A DNA stretch of 64,000 nt from Capitella teleta (taxonomy: Eukaryota > Annelida > Polychaeta > Capitellidae), in NCBI GenBank assembly GCA_000328365.1, contig KB308850.1, forward strand, positions 53,369 to 117,368, written 5' to 3'. The notes under the pieces were generated by a model. The model saw only the letters and a list, made by a program, of their open reading frames with translations. It ran no database searches and was not told the origin of the DNA. A program made the translations under genes and the position numbers. Positions 22,113-35,279 of the stretch are shown in pieces (the first letter of the stretch is position 1; each line of letters starts with the position of its first letter).

Positions 22113-23687
22113 ATGTTCGGCTACGCGGAGCCATACGCGTGCAGTCCGGATCGCCAACTGAGTTACCATAGCAACGCCACGTCACCGGGATGCCCTCCTG
22201 GTCTGGGAGCGAGTCGTCACCAGGCGCAAAGCACTCCGAACGGATCGTACTTGGACAGATCTGCGACGCAAGGATTGAACACGACGTGGGAGCGACTCAA
22301 AGCGGATATTGACCTCTCTCCGAACGAGCAGCACTCGAGGAACACGAGCACCGGTTACAGCCGGTTGCACAGTCCATCGCCAGACCGCATCTACGCAAAA
22401 ATCTCCAGGGTTAGCCCCAATGATGACCAGAGCTGCACGTCCAAGGAGGTTTCTGACCCCAGCACTCCTTGCACCGGAAGTGCCGAGCGACCCATGAGTG
22501 CAATGACCCACGAGGACATTCACCAGAGCGTCCTGTCCTACCGGCAACGCTGGCAACGGTCGCGGCGGGATCGCGAGAGCCTCCGACTGAACCGGTCGTC
22601 CTCGGAACCGAACCGACAGACGCCGGACGTCAACACGAACACGAACAACGCCCAAGAACTCCGCAGCAGAAGCTACGACTTCGCCGACCAACGCAACCGG
22701 AGTCTGCTCTCCCAAAACCACAGCATTGATCGTTACGCAAATAAATCGGTTCTAAGCAGCACTTACATTGACGGTAGCAACCCTGGATCGCTTCGCAGGG
22801 ACCCTGTGACCCATCGCAAAATCCCCACCAACCAACAAAACGGCACTGTGCCTCTGAGAGACGCAAATTACAATCTGAGTAAGTCCCGCGGCAGTCTCGC
22901 GAGATCTCACTCCACCTTGTCACGTGTGTCTCGCAAAGTGACTCTGTATGGCAGCGACTACAAAATCCACAACAGTCTAGTCAGTCTTGTGTTCTGTTCT
23001 GTGTTATCGCTGATCCTAGCGTTCCTCGGATTGCAACTGCTGCTTCGGTTAGGGACGCGAGACGCCAGTGGTTTGGTTTCCACTGACTCAGTGCTGCAGA
23101 CCAATGACTCGTTTGACAATGTGCGAGCGGTGGCGGTGACTTTCTCGTCGGCTGTTCTCACCTTTAATCTGTGTTGTGTTCTCACCTGTTCTCTTCAGTG
23201 CTTCTTGGCCGCAAAGTTAATGAAATGTCCACAAGGCGAAGAGAGGTGAGTCTCTTGTGCTGTTACAATATCTGTGTAATTATTTTCTTTTTGATTGCAG
23301 GGCTTTTAAGTACCTCAAAGAAAGCACCGGAACTCGGTTGATTGCCATTGGCGGTTTCTTCCTCTCTGTGCCGCTGTTTATTTTAGGTGAATTTTCTTAT
23401 TTATTTGATTTTATTTCTTCTTCAGCATAATCATTTATTTTTTATTTTTTCTTTCCTCAGCCTCGATGCTGTATTTTATCATGGAGTACCCTGCTACGCC
23501 AGCCATTATTGGCGTTGTCATAGCAACCATTGGCGTCACTTTCACAATATCCGCCATTGTGCATTCGACATTTTTATGGAAATTTGAGAAAACGAAAGCG
23601 GACAATAATTTCCCGCCATACAGCGACGAGGAGCTGGCGAAAAGGCGCGAAAACATGAGCCACAGCGAATTTTCAACTCTCGTATGA
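22113..23687 (+). CDS. Four-pass membrane protein with long disordered N-terminus
   Basis: Three coding exons, 22113-23245, 23301-23386 and 23461-23687, join in matching phases (2, then 1) to give 481 residues. The introns are 55 and 74 nt. An acceptor at 22093 shows that a 5' UTR exon lies upstream. Residues 1-280 are polar, low in hydrophobics and rich in Ser, Arg, Asn and Pro. Four hydrophobic helices follow at about 286-312, 340-367, 387-410 and 418-442. The middle pair is joined by a short loop (KCPQGEERAFKYLKESTGTR). Both ends should be cytosolic. The tail ends SEFSTLV, a class I PDZ-ligand form (T-x-V). The tetraspan half resembles the TMEM221/Jiraiya type in layout, but I am not sure of the family. 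It does not carry tetraspanin CCG or claudin W-GLW-C-C motifs. Confidence 0.85.
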
Positions 23688-25330
23688 AAGTTGTTTAATT
23701 GTTGTAGCTGTAAATTCCAGTTGCCGATGTGTTTATTTTTTACTTTGATTAATTTTATTTTTTTTTTCTTCTTCTGGAATAGCATTTCAATTGCTAAACC
23801 GATACTAGTATACCGAATGAATGAATACTGACTCTGATCAATCAAGATGCAGTTAACGATTGGGGTAACAATTGTACAATGTACTTGATGGGGTGTACAT
23901 ATTAACGTTTTTATCACCACCATGTGCACCGTACACCAAAAATGAGTAGTCACCACCTTTGAAAGTATTTTGAGGCATTATAAGTAATCAGCATTTTACA
24001 ATTTAATCAGCAGCATTCCTGGATCAATCCATGTGATGTGTCAACAGTTTCCTTGACACTTTTTCATAATTGTTTATTTATACTAACTTCAAAGTTTCTC
24101 CTTCCACTGAAAATACTTGATTATTGTTTTTCTTCCTGACACTTGAAATTGTATTATGATATTTTTCATGTTTATATCGTCTGCAAGCTAAACTCATATC
24201 AGCCACAGTCAGGGAGTTTTGTACTTGGTGTGAATTGCATTTTTAGGTATGTGTAATACGGTTGACCTACTTTTGAATCTGGGTCATTTTATATGCATAT
24301 GAGATTCGTGTTTTGACAGTTTTTATGATGAAATATATATTTTTGCCTGGATTGAAACGAAAAATTTTCAGCTGTGATATTTTGTGTTTGAATCTGATCC
24401 GAGATTAACCAGAAGTGGGTCTTAGCTACCTTCATTTTGAATTTTGAGGAAGAGAACCAAATTTAATAGTATATGCATCTATATGGTTCAATATTTTCAG
24501 ACAAACCGCCGAACAGGAAATTTCAGTCATTGTATAAATCCTTAATGACTGATGAGCAATATGATTAATTACTCTCATGTAATTGAGTCAATTGAGCTGA
24601 GACGCAGTGACCCTTAGGCCTACGTGTGGCATGTTTGAGTGCAGAGCTCCACTGTCAAACAAATTGTGGCCAGTGACAGATACATTCCGATTTCTCGCTC
24701 CTGACAGTTTATTATCATTAAGGGAGGCATCTAATCTATACTTAGAGTTAGACGCAAAAGAAATAGGCTAATATGGTAATGGCTTAAAACTAGTATTTAT
24801 AGGTCAGTCCATGTTTGGGATACCGTTCGCTACTTCGCGTTTCTACGATTAATTATTGCTTTCCATTAATGGCAAAAGAAATTCAAAAGTACTCTCTTTA
24901 GTCAAAACCAGATGACTTTGACAGTCGATGATATTGACTAGTAGAACTAGTACCTTGTGACTACTAGTGGTTCGAGCTGAATACACACAAGGGCGAAAAG
25001 TATACACCCGTACATGTAATGCAAAAGCCTATCGATCCCGTCCCAAATTATATACATGTAAATCAAACCTTGGACCGTGTAAAAGTTTGATTGTTGAAGC
25101 CTTTTCCTATAGGCGGTTAAAATTATAAAATCAATGAGTTAACCTTTTTTGAGCCTGCTATATATAGGATTGATACTTTCAGTTAAAATTTTGATGACCG
25201 GATGTCTGCTTCTGCTTCTCTTTAACACAGAAACAAAGAATGGCTTAACGCATCAGTTAAATTTTGAACATAATTAACATGCTGTTAACTGACAGAGTTA
25301 ACGCTGTTACGCTGCATGACCCCGAGAGTT
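23688..25330. other. 3' flank and spacer
   Basis: This contains the 3' UTR of the membrane-protein gene. I could not fix a single poly(A) site, and no other gene or known repeat is seen. An inverted palindrome around CTAGTACC...GACTACTAG lies at about 24948-24968. Confidence 0.4.
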
Positions 25331-25338
25331 ACGCCCGA

Positions 25339-25362
25339 TGACGTCACCCCTCCCGAATAAAA
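25339..25362 (+). promoter_or_regulatory. CRE and TATA-like box of the small intronless gene
   Basis: A consensus CRE, TGACGTCA, at 25339-25346 is followed by AATAAAA at 25356-25362 and an initiator-like TCATTCC at about 25380. The start codon at 25410 comes soon after. The layout indicates a compact promoter and argues that the ATG at 25338 is promoter sequence rather than a start codon. Confidence 0.5.
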
Positions 25363-25409
25363 CCCGACGGCGTCATTGCTCATTCCCACTCGCAATTCAC
25401 TCAATTACA

Positions 25410-25697
25410 ATGCATGATCTGAACGATTCCGGCTACTGCCCCGGTGTTGATGAGATTGAGGATCGACTGGATCAGCTGAGCGAAAAATGGAGCCAAGTGG
25501 TGAGCGCATTGGCGAAGATGGAAGTGAAAATATCAAAGATACAGAAAAGGGTTCAGGACGGCGAACTGAATCAGGAAGCTGCCTCTCGAGTCATTCAGAT
25601 GGCCCACGGACACAGACAGACATTGTGGTATCGCAGGGATTGCATACAACTGGCCATTAACAACCTGCGAGATCAAATGGCAGACATCGCCGATTGA
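25410..25697 (+). CDS. Small intronless gene, 95-residue helical protein of unknown function
   Basis: A single open frame of 95 residues starts MHDLNDSGYCPGVDEIEDRL. A longer reading from 25338 would give 119 residues but would run through the CRE and TATA-like box. The body is predicted to be two helices with heptad-like spacing (LDQLSEKWSQVVSALAKMEV, then a segment around QEAASRVIQMAHGH, then LAINNLRDQMADI). It has one cysteine in the N-terminal part and one later, and no signal peptide. The EKW...ME pattern faintly recalls a spectrin-type helix, too weak to assign. A poly(A) signal AATAAA lies at 25767-25772, 70 nt past the stop. Promoter, ORF and poly(A) signal within 450 bp suggest a real gene or a promoter-bearing retrocopy; there is no A-tail. 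Confidence 0.6.
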   Translation: MHDLNDSGYCPGVDEIEDRLDQLSEKWSQVVSALAKMEVKISKIQKRVQDGELNQEAASRVIQMAHGHRQTLWYRRDCIQLAINNLRDQMADIAD

Positions 25698-25799
25698 ACA
25701 TCGTCTCAAGAGTTAAGAAGCTCATCTCCCTTGCAAAGCGCCACATTAACCTTCTTCTTTCATATGAATAAAATACACCAAAAACTAAACGTTACACAT

Positions 25800-28700
25800 T
25801 GTACGCGTTTTTCGAGTCTATTGGAAAAACAGGTTCCACGATTTGCCAAACAAGCACACAACAGGTTGTTTGTCGTTGAAAATAATCATGAAATATGGAA
25901 GCCTGAATATTTTGTATTTTGAGGGCAGCCGCTAATTCCCACACCCCAGGGATCCACAACAGCCTCCCCAGAGAGATAGTGACAGCTTCAAGAACCAATT
26001 TGACTTGGCACGGAGGAAAAAAAAATTAACAATACGCCGTTAATACGTTCATGCTAAAAAAAATAATAAAAAATAACATAAGGAAAATAAACATAAGGAA
26101 TATTTTTAATTTAAAATTTTCCTTAATGATATAAATGGTAACATCCCAGAAGTTCGAAATAGATATAAGTGCAGAGGAAAGGTAGATAATGAATAACCGA
26201 GACATCACAGTGAGCAAAGGCGAAAGGTCAAAGACTGAAGAGAAAGCATGAATCCCCAAAGCGTCTGCTGCTTTCATGAAATTGTTTGAAGAAGATCTGG
26301 ATTGATTGGTGAAATTCACCACAGTTGAATACAAAGTCAGTTTGATTCGAGCACTTGTATTATAAATATTGCTTTATGTATTCTCAGGATAAGTCTTACT
26401 TTATCAATGCGCAATAGAACAGCAATTAAATTCTTAACAGATCCGTCATCGAATCCACGAGGTGACATAATATATATCTCGACGATAATTCTGAATAAGT
26501 ATATATTATATACAACATCTGAATTATGATCTCTGTACCGATCTCAAGAAGTATCTCATTTTGTTGAATCAAAAGCACTAACATAAATGTAAATTCATAA
26601 CGCTCTCTGCATCTTCAGCTTGCTGGAAATCAGTGAATCATAACGCTCAGTTGTATGCCTGCATGTCATTATCCCACAGAAATCACGGACATTTGGCTGA
26701 GTCACGCAGTGTACTATCTGGCTGTCTCTCATTTCGTGGCCATCAGAATATTACGAGAATTGCAACATTGTGTTGTTGACGTTTTGCCATTCTCTCAGAG
26801 TGCTTAATCTGGGCGAAATTGTACATGCATTCAGATATAAAAATACACCCGAGGGTGTAACCGCACAGGGAAACAACTAAAAACATCACGGATAATTCCA
26901 GGATTCAATTGTTTACAGTAATTGAAGCTCCGCTTTTGTTACGGTCATGGTGTAAAAACAGCTTTCGCTGTTTTTAAACGGTTAAACGCATATATTAAAA
27001 CGCCAAAACTGCAAGCTCGCGCTAGCTGTCAACAAGTATCGATGAAATTTACAGAAGTCGACACATGCTTCCAGTAATTAAGGAAAGCCGATTATTTTAG
27101 GACAAAATTTTACTGAAATCGTCTGCCGCAATTAGAATGTATAAATTGTACGAACACGAATTATGTTCGGCTGATGATCGGTATGAGAAGAAAAGCGTCA
27201 ATTTCGATCGACTGGTTCGGACCACAGAACAGTGATTATGCTTACCTCATAAATTACAAGTACAGACAGGTAAAGATATAAATAGACACAATAGCCCCAA
27301 GAAAAGAGGAATCCTACGATGATTGACACGGTGTCCTCTTTTGTCAATATTAAAAACTTCCTCGCATGAGGCAATAAAGTTGGAATTCTGAGAAATCCGC
27401 ACATGCCATGTGATGAGATGTGTCAATGGCAAATCTCAGTGGGGAGCAAATTTCGCCTACGCACGCGTGGCTTCACCAAGGAAACTCAGATTGTGACATA
27501 TCATCAGTGTTTGGAGATCAGAAATAATCATGTATTCTACAATAAACCCCATTGTAGAAGAGGTGTTATATACTTATTATTGTACACGAGCTCAGATATC
27601 TGACAACATCACCGCTGATGATGTGTTGTACGTGGTACTTCATATATCATTATTAGTAATTACCTTGATTAACATTGCAATGACCCTCGTCAATTGAGAA
27701 TTGCAGGTTGCTGCACCTAAACCGATGTACACAATATCAATGAGGTGTTTAGAGAGACTGAGAATAATGACTGTCCTTGCATAACCAATCGACCAGTTCG
27801 CCCTGGAGCTTCGGCCTTCGGGTAAGGGTGTGACCCAGGGTTACGAATACAACCACCGAGTATTAATGTAATTCATTCCATTCTGTTGTCATCACCTGCC
27901 CCCCTCCCCCCGCTGGGCGATGGATGCTCACCTGAAATCATCGCTGAGATCGCAGTTCATTGGGTTGTGAACTATAGTCGTTGGTGATGAGTATGTTCAA
28001 CGCATGACTGCGATTAATTTGCATTTCTCATCTGGTTCCTTTCTTTTCTGCTCTCTCGATCAGACATTTCTATGTTCTAATTAAGGGATAAATCACGGGT
28101 AGGAGGTAATTATGCTCGGATTGATAATGTTCAAGTGAATCTGGAGCCAAATAAGCGAAGATACGAAGTTGGGCTAAATGGTCGCACGATGTGTTAAGAC
28201 AAACAGAGAGCGACCATGCCCTTTGCCCTTTGCCCTTTGTTTTGTGTGGTTTCAAAAGATCTCAGTCTCAGATTATAAGGAATTGGTTGCTTCCTCGTGG
28301 AGTCAGAAAGTAAGGAAATTGCGGCGATAAGACAATTATTTGGCCTTGTGTACTGGGTAAACTTTGGGCGGTGCTTATCAGATAAGACCTGAAATTTTAA
28401 ATCACCTCCTTATTTGCATAGAATAGAAACTTAGCTTTCTCTGCATGGTCATACCGCTGTTACCATTGGTCAGCCATTCTGTACGGATACTCATGTAACA
28501 TCTGATGCCTGTTAACTAATCATTATTGCCAACACTTTATTCACGTTCACACTCGGCTAAAGCATAATTTTCTGCTTGCGATCACAGTTCTGCATATTGT
28601 TGAATAAATACTTTGATTCGAAAAAATAAGAAATTGTCTTTTTATTCTTCAAAGTGCTTCATTGGTGTCTATATGTGTCGTTCAACTGAATAATTCTGCC

Positions 28701-30300
28701 GTTTGGACTATGGTGATAGCAACTGCTCAACATTGACACCGAAGATTGTGAGAGTCACACCAGTAAAATTCTCTATGACCGAATTATACCTGATTGAATT
28801 GGTGCATTCGAGTCAGCTCAATAAGTCTTCCATGCTGCAACCCTGGCATGTGATTAGCCGGAAATTGAAAAGTCGGTAGCGTCACGCATCTTTCACAGAG
28901 TTCTATTTATTTATTTAATTTCTCATCATAAGACACACATTGGAGATCACTCTATAGTTATGATTTATAACAAATCTATTGCGCATGCGCATTTAGACAC
29001 AGTTTTGAATGGATCATAAACCAAATATCCTTGGCTTGCATAAAATGGCGGACCATGATGTACGAGTATTAGCTTGATATGAATGTACTATAGAGTAATT
29101 GCTCGTCGGCTCTGCCAAAAGCCCCATTGCAATCCATACGACGCATCTGCATACGCCGATATTCAACCCTAGTCTCCCTTACAGAGTTTTCGTGTTGTTT
29201 TTCTCCTGGTCGGGACTTGATCTTCAGTGTTAAATATCGGACAAACTCGGCTGTTGAGGTGGAGAACAGAATGCATGTTCACGGCAGTGTTCTGATTGCG
29301 AAAAAGGAGATTACACATCGGATCCGTACCTGACCTCCCTTGACCTGACTTCGGTTTTGCTGTCCTTTCTCTAGGTTTACTTATCTCACCATAAATATTG
29401 CTGCTTATATACGTTGCTTAGCAACAACTTCTCAGCAGCTGGGCCTCTTGAATCGAAGTTTTTCAGTCTATTGTGCTCGTCTTTATTGCTTCCCATTGAA
29501 AACTCGTCCACATGTCTTCGCCTTTCTGTCCCAAACCGAACAATTAGAAAACTTCAAAGACGTCTAAAACGCTTCAAGGACTGTGTAAGAATGGTACTCT
29601 ATTATGCTAGCTCAATTTGTAATAAAAATCCCAATGAAAAAAAGTAAGACTGAATGAGAATCCTCTCCTATGGCCTACTATATAGGTTGAGGAGATTGCA
29701 TCTCAAGAGTGAGTATTTGTTAGATAAGATAAGATACGACAAGATAAGTTAAGGATTATTCATTCACAGAATCAAAATGAAAGTAAAAATGGAGACTATA
29801 CATTATAATGATGAATGAAATGGGGCTGATGCAGAGGTGGATATAATTCTGCCCCGATTTAAAATTACACGAATGAATAACCTATAACTAATGTTGTCAA
29901 ATGTGCTAATAAAAGTTAGAAAAAAAAAAAAAAAAAAAAAAATGAAAAAAAATAAGAAAAAAAAAAAATAGAAATAGAAAAGGTGCAACAAACATGTTAC
30001 GAAAGCAACTCAGGCCGCGAGTGAAGTCTGAGTTCAGTATAAACTAACTTAACCTGTTTGACCTCAACCTTCCGCGAAAATGATAATTAATTAATTATAA
30101 CCTGAAGTACTGTTCTGTCTGTCAGGAGAAGCTGAAATTTGACTGGTAGTTAATTAATGTACCAACACTAGCAACAGGATGCGTGGTCTTCGTCGTTGTT
30201 CTCTCTGGGAATCTTAATTAGCCCTTTTCGGAGTGTCATTGTACATGTTTTATAATAGAGCTATAACAAGCATGGTCATCGGTGGTGGTATATTGCGTCA
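25800..30300. other. Gene-poor spacer
   Basis: No gene, RNA or recurrent repeat could be supported. Points seen: a short perfect hairpin AAAAACAGC-TTTC-GCTGTTTTT at about 26953-26974; a CCCTGG...CCAGGG inverted pair at 27801-27840; poly-A stretches at 29920-29970; and several short open frames with no recognisable content. Confidence 0.4.
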
Positions 30301-30310
30301 TGCACAGAGG

Positions 30311-30505
30311 TTGTAATTCTTCGGTGACTCTGCAGTGCCGCCCAACTGCGTAACAAGACAGGTATGGTGGTATGCAGGATAAAGAACCCTTGGGATTTAT
30401 CGATAAGAGTAGGGGGAAACCCCGGTCCCGGGCCTTCTGTTCTGGCGCCCGTATCATCCGATTGGTTTGGGTGGAGCTGTAAAACCCCATCACGTATCAC
30501 GCATC
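30311..30505 (+). repeat. Short interspersed repeat S, copy 1
   Basis: This shares TTCGGTGA-TCTGCAGTGC and a second block, GTCCCGGGCCTTCTGTT followed by GGCGCCCGTATCA, with the segment at 61125-61300. It shares the second block with 48028-48115. The copies have diverged and differ in length between the blocks. No open frame is shared, so it is a SINE- or MITE-like repeat. GC content is well above the flanks. Confidence 0.75.
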
Positions 30506-32934
30506 CACAGAGATGGACGTCATTATATAAACATAAGCGAAAAAGACAGCGGTATTATAACCCCAACGTGCGTCTGCTTCGTGTTAAACATTTTCAGACC
30601 GAGATCTCTCTGTGTATTTAACTGGAACTAAATTAAACCCGATACATTTTGCCTCCTTATTAAATGATAAAACAAACACACCATGCCTTCAGCTTTTAAA
30701 TGAAACAATGTGAACTCTCGATTGAGCAGATTTATACACACACAAAAAAATAGTTAAATTATCTCCCTTCTCGGCCACGCAATTGTCATCGCAAATCGCA
30801 ATTCAAATTGGTGTCAAAAAATATTTTGAACATTCTGTTTTGTTAATTATGGGTTGATAAAGTTACGAATTTGATCCCTTTGGAGTTGTTTCCCTTCCTG
30901 CTCTTGGGCCCAGGAGAATTAATTGAAATGTCATTAAGTACATGTATAATACAATTAAGGGGTCATTCGGACAACCGGACAATTGGAGTAGGGCACCATG
31001 ACAAAGGGCAGGCGCACTCGTGGCATCCGAATACCGGTGCAAATGTGTTGTCTACTAGGAAATATGCAACGGAAGTCTTTTGTGCAGTGAAGCACATTCG
31101 TAACACATGATTTCAATTCAGGGTTTTCACCGTTTCCACGAATTTCCACGTGTTTACAAATGAATATTTTCCTTCCAGTTTTGAATGTGTATCTCCATGC
31201 GAATCACATATTCCTGGAATATCGTCACTAACAATTTCTGAGGAAGTCTGTACTGTGAATTCAGAATTTCTCGAATCCTCCTGGTGAATTGTAAATAAGC
31301 AAATAGAGTAGTTGTATCACAAATTTACTAGCAACATTTCCGAAATTTATTTAGTATCTATATAAGTTCTGATTTATTCAGGTGTGAAATACAGCAAAGC
31401 ATAAATTAATTTACTCCTGTATTTGATTGAGATTGGTGACTGGCTTTGTAACACTGCGTGGCCAGTATTGACCCCCGTCCAGCGCCAATCCCGCTCAGGG
31501 CGTGGTGGCAGTAATAACACATAATGATACCCCAACACGTGTCCGTTGCCCAATCAGATGTTCTCGTTGCCCCTGTTGATTCACCTAAATGTCATAAAAC
31601 ATCGATCAAACCATGCATTGATGGCGGTAATTTACTCGTGAAGCGAGATCACACGTAAATTTATAATGTTCTTATTTCAGGTTACGTCACTTTAAGACAA
31701 TTAAGCTCCGTTCAGCTCACGCCATCACGGAACAAGTGCAGAAGAAATCCCCTGTCTGTACCACCTGTTTGAGCACACAATCAGGCCGCATTCTGGATGG
31801 GGTGCTACCTATGATGATATACAGGCGCACAAGTAACGCAATGATCTATAATTGGCTTAAAATTTAGTTAATCCATGTTTGGGTCTACAAGAATATTCTA
31901 CACGGCGCACAAGTCTATTCTCTTCATTCTCAAACTGTTCGTGATTAAAAATTGATTTTCTTTCGCAGCCAATCCGTGAATCTTGGTAAACATTATTTCG
32001 AGTTCACCCATGGCAGGATGTCTTTGATAGACAATAAAATTGACTGTAACGATACTCCAACGAGTGCTTTCCTCAGCAGCAATCAGATTTTTTGATAAAT
32101 TTGCACCTTAGTTCACACAAACTTTCGTGTCTATGCAATGCATACCCGAAATGTGGTGTTGGCGTAATCAAAGAATTGCGTTTCTTTTGCATCTAAGTAT
32201 AATTATGTCAATGGTATGCTGGAATCCCACTACAGTAGTATTGAAATATCCTCTCTCAGGGGACAAACAAAGAACGCTTGATTGACATAATCATTGAAGA
32301 TGTCTAGAGGCTGCAAGGTTCTCCAAGCAGAAAGTGGCGCCAACGTTGACAAGATGAAATCAGCTGTCACATGATCACGTCTAATGCCCGCTACCTTGGT
32401 CAGAGAAGATGCCGATTCGTTGCTGCTACTCTTGTATCATGGCGATCAAAGCATTTATTCCGGCATATTGTCTATGCTACAGATCGGTTAAATTCTAAAA
32501 CAACTGCACAAACAAATGTACCACAGGAATGTATAACATCGATGCCATTAAATAACCCTAGAGAAGTCAGATGTGTGGACGCATTCTTATCCTCCGATTC
32601 AACTAGGTTAATTTCATTATTTTTCTTTGAAATTTCAGGAATATAATATGCGCATTTGTTTGTGATAGCGTGATTCGATAGCACCTCCCTGCGGCACAAA
32701 GTCTACAACCAAGATGCAAGCACCCAGAGCCTATTTCAATGGACGCCAAGAAACCAGAAGATGGAGATGGAGAGTGGAACCATTTCGTGTCAATGACGAT
32801 TCTGAAACCACCAGCCTCACACTACCGATTCTTAGCTTTTTAACTTTAACTGCGCCCGTTTATGCGAGGAAATCAAATAAAAAGCTCATTTTGTATAATT
32901 TTAATTTAAATGCGAGTGATGAGTTATAATTTGG
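30506..32934. other. Spacer, nothing recognised
   Basis: AT-rich sequence with no supportable gene or repeat recurring in this window. Confidence 0.4.
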
Positions 32935-33216
32935 TTTGCCGCCAAAATTAGAAATATCGCAGAATGTTAAGTGATTCTATTAATTGAGATAAATCGGCAT
33001 AAATGTTGATGAAATTAGAGTAAAGATTATAGGAATAGCAGCATGGCATGTTAAACTATCCATATACCAAGTATCTATTTCTTTTATCTTAGCGTGGTTT
33101 TTACGCTGCGATCTGTTTTGTAACACTTTCTCAGAAATGCGTAGCACCAATTGCAAAGCATTGAGATCTTTAACATGGAGTAGATAGACTACTTTTGACC
33201 CACTCTGTATATATAG
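32935..33216 (+). mobile_element. Mariner-like 3' end, copy A
   Basis: This aligns over about 280 bp with 46385-46710 and 57060-57332 (shared blocks GAGATAAATCGGCAT, ATAGGAATAGCAGCATG, TGTTAAACTATC, CTGCGATCTGTTTTGT, AACATGGAGTAGA). It ends in a terminal-repeat-like sequence, CTACTTTTGACCCACTCTG. No transposase frame is present, so this is a truncated or non-autonomous copy. Confidence 0.65.
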
Positions 33217-33532
33217 TGGAAATTATAAATATTGAAATAGTTAAGTTTTATATCCATTCATAATTTTAACGTTCAATAGCCAGGTTATAGACCAGTTTAT
33301 AGCATTATATCATACCATTATATGATGTATTAAATACATAAATGTGTTAATTCGTGCTGTACGTGTCGCGAAATGCTAATATTTTCCTCTTTTTTTATTT
33401 ATTTATTTTTTTTTATTTATTAAAATTCGTGGATAAAACACATGAATGTCAAGGAGGCAAAGCCTATTAAACACACATTCAAGAAAAGTAAAAGAAATAG
33501 AAGTAGTAAAATGAAACTTTTAAAAGAACACA

Positions 33533-33781
33533 TTAGCGATAAAAACCATGACATCGACAGATCGATGTTAAAAGACATGAGTTGTTAATATCATAGTTTA
33601 AAAGTTTGGTAAAATAAAATTCAGTCAATTTAGATTTAAAACACGGTGAAGAATAGGACGATCGTAGAGATTCAGGTAAAATATTCCACAAATGGGGTAA
33701 GCAATTAAAATAGAAACCTTTGAATTGTTCAGTCCGTGTAAAAGAATAATTAAAAATCATTATTTGATGCACATTAAGCAT
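33533..33781 (-). mobile_element. LINE ORF2 C-terminal fragment
   Basis: The minus strand reads FKGFYFNCLPHLWNILPESL then RSSYSSPCFKSKLTEFY, ending in a CRCHGF motif. This is the typical carboxyl end of a non-LTR retrotransposon ORF2 downstream of the reverse transcriptase (LWN-LP-S---FK--L). The frame is open for 82 codons. No 5' part is adjacent, so it is a 5'-truncated copy. Confidence 0.7.
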
Positions 33782-34216
33782 ATAATTTGAGGTTTCCTGA
33801 TATTTTCGCGGCTCGATATCACCGTATAGTAATAAGCTTCATTTTATTTTGCATAATCAACATCAGATTGTTCAAACATTCATTTTGGCCATATTATCTG
33901 CAAACTATATAACTTCATAACACAGAGCATCTGTGTAGGACTTCACTATTCACCTGTTTGAAAGTATTTGCATCAAACAAAGGATGAATGACAACACTAC
34001 TGCCACCCCGCGGTGTGGCAACCCTAGATATGCAGCATCCAATGCTGTCAGATGATTGCTTTGTGTGAGATGATTAATCAAATGTTAGTTTTGGATCGTT
34101 TCCAGGGAAATTAATTTCCTAAAACTTGAAAGCGCATTCCCCTTGTGAAGACATATGTTTTCATTACATTAGGATTCGGTGAACTTCCCCATAACTGGAA
34201 CTTCATACATGGCAAA

Positions 34217-34312
34217 GCACACCCACACACACCATATCACACCATCACACACACACACACACACACACACACCATATCACACACCATATCGCACACATAA
34301 CACACACCCCTC
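34217..34312. repeat. (CA)n microsatellite with interruptions
   Basis: CACA runs are interrupted by CATATCACAC units. The longest clean stretch is about 34247-34272. Confidence 0.9.
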
Positions 34313-34689
34313 TTCATTTGCCAATAAGCCTTTTAATTTATTTGCTGGTTGACTACTTGACCTACCTACCTTCATGCAACCCAAGTATTCACTCCATGAA
34401 TAATATTAAATGGCAGTAAATCAGTGCAGCAGCTAGATATCAACCTTTGCACAGACACGTTCGCTAATATGCATAACCAATCACGTGCATTCCATTAAAG
34501 ATACGCGGAAACTCAGTACAACATTTGCCTTCTTCCGATTAACTATTCAGCCATGCATTAAACGATTCTCCTGATGAATCAGAAACATGACCGAGAGATG
34601 AACACAGAGGGTCTAAAATCCATATTGTTTATACATTTTGTAAACGCAATTGTTCTTATTTGATATCGCGCGTTATGATCTTGCATGGA

Positions 34690-35275
34690 GCAACCAAGGA
34701 ACGACGACGGCATTTCAGTGCGGACGGTCACAGAACGATACAACAACCAGCAGATGACACTACCATACTGGCCCTGATAAAAGGAAACCAAGACGAAAGG
34801 AGCTATTGCGAGACGATCGAGCAGTTCCCAGAAGCCTGTGCGCAAGATGGGCTGTCACACTGAATGTGATCAAAGCAAGGGAAATGATCGTAGACCTTTC
34901 CCGAAACGATAGCCAACGGCAGCCGTTAAAGATCAACGATAAAGTGATTAAAACAACATGGTACAACTATACACGTCCTTTAACACAATCATCACACAAG
35001 AATTGACGTGCAAATGAAATTTAGAGAATAATATCGACATTCTACCCAATGAAAGTATATGCAGTAAATCTGGAGACACCAACACACGTATACTGGATTG
35101 AGCAAAACAAAAAATGGAGATAATCATCAGGGCTTCTCTTCCTCTGAATCACCAATTAATAGAGGTTCCATCTGGATGGAGGTATGCCACTACAAGAGAA
35201 CAAGGGCAAGCCAGTATATCAGGCATGTCTCAGTTGTATTATGAAACAATACTGAAGGAGGAATGGATTACAAAA
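34690..35275 (+). mobile_element. Degenerate LINE reverse-transcriptase fragment (CR1/Rex1/L2 type)
   Basis: The + strand carries an ADDT variant of the reverse-transcriptase active site (QQPADDTTILALIKGNQDE). This is followed by a typical CR1/Rex1-like stretch (LNVIKAREMIVDLSRNDSQ) and PLKINDKVIKTT. Further right, about 35114-35270, is the tail pattern PLNHQLIEVPSGWRY. Pieces lie in more than one frame with stops between them, so the copy is dead. Earlier RT motifs are missing from its left side. Confidence 0.7.
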
Positions 35276-35279
35276 TATT

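Noticed and set aside
28217-28242. TGCCCTT tandem
   Set aside because: Only three short copies; trivial simple sequence.
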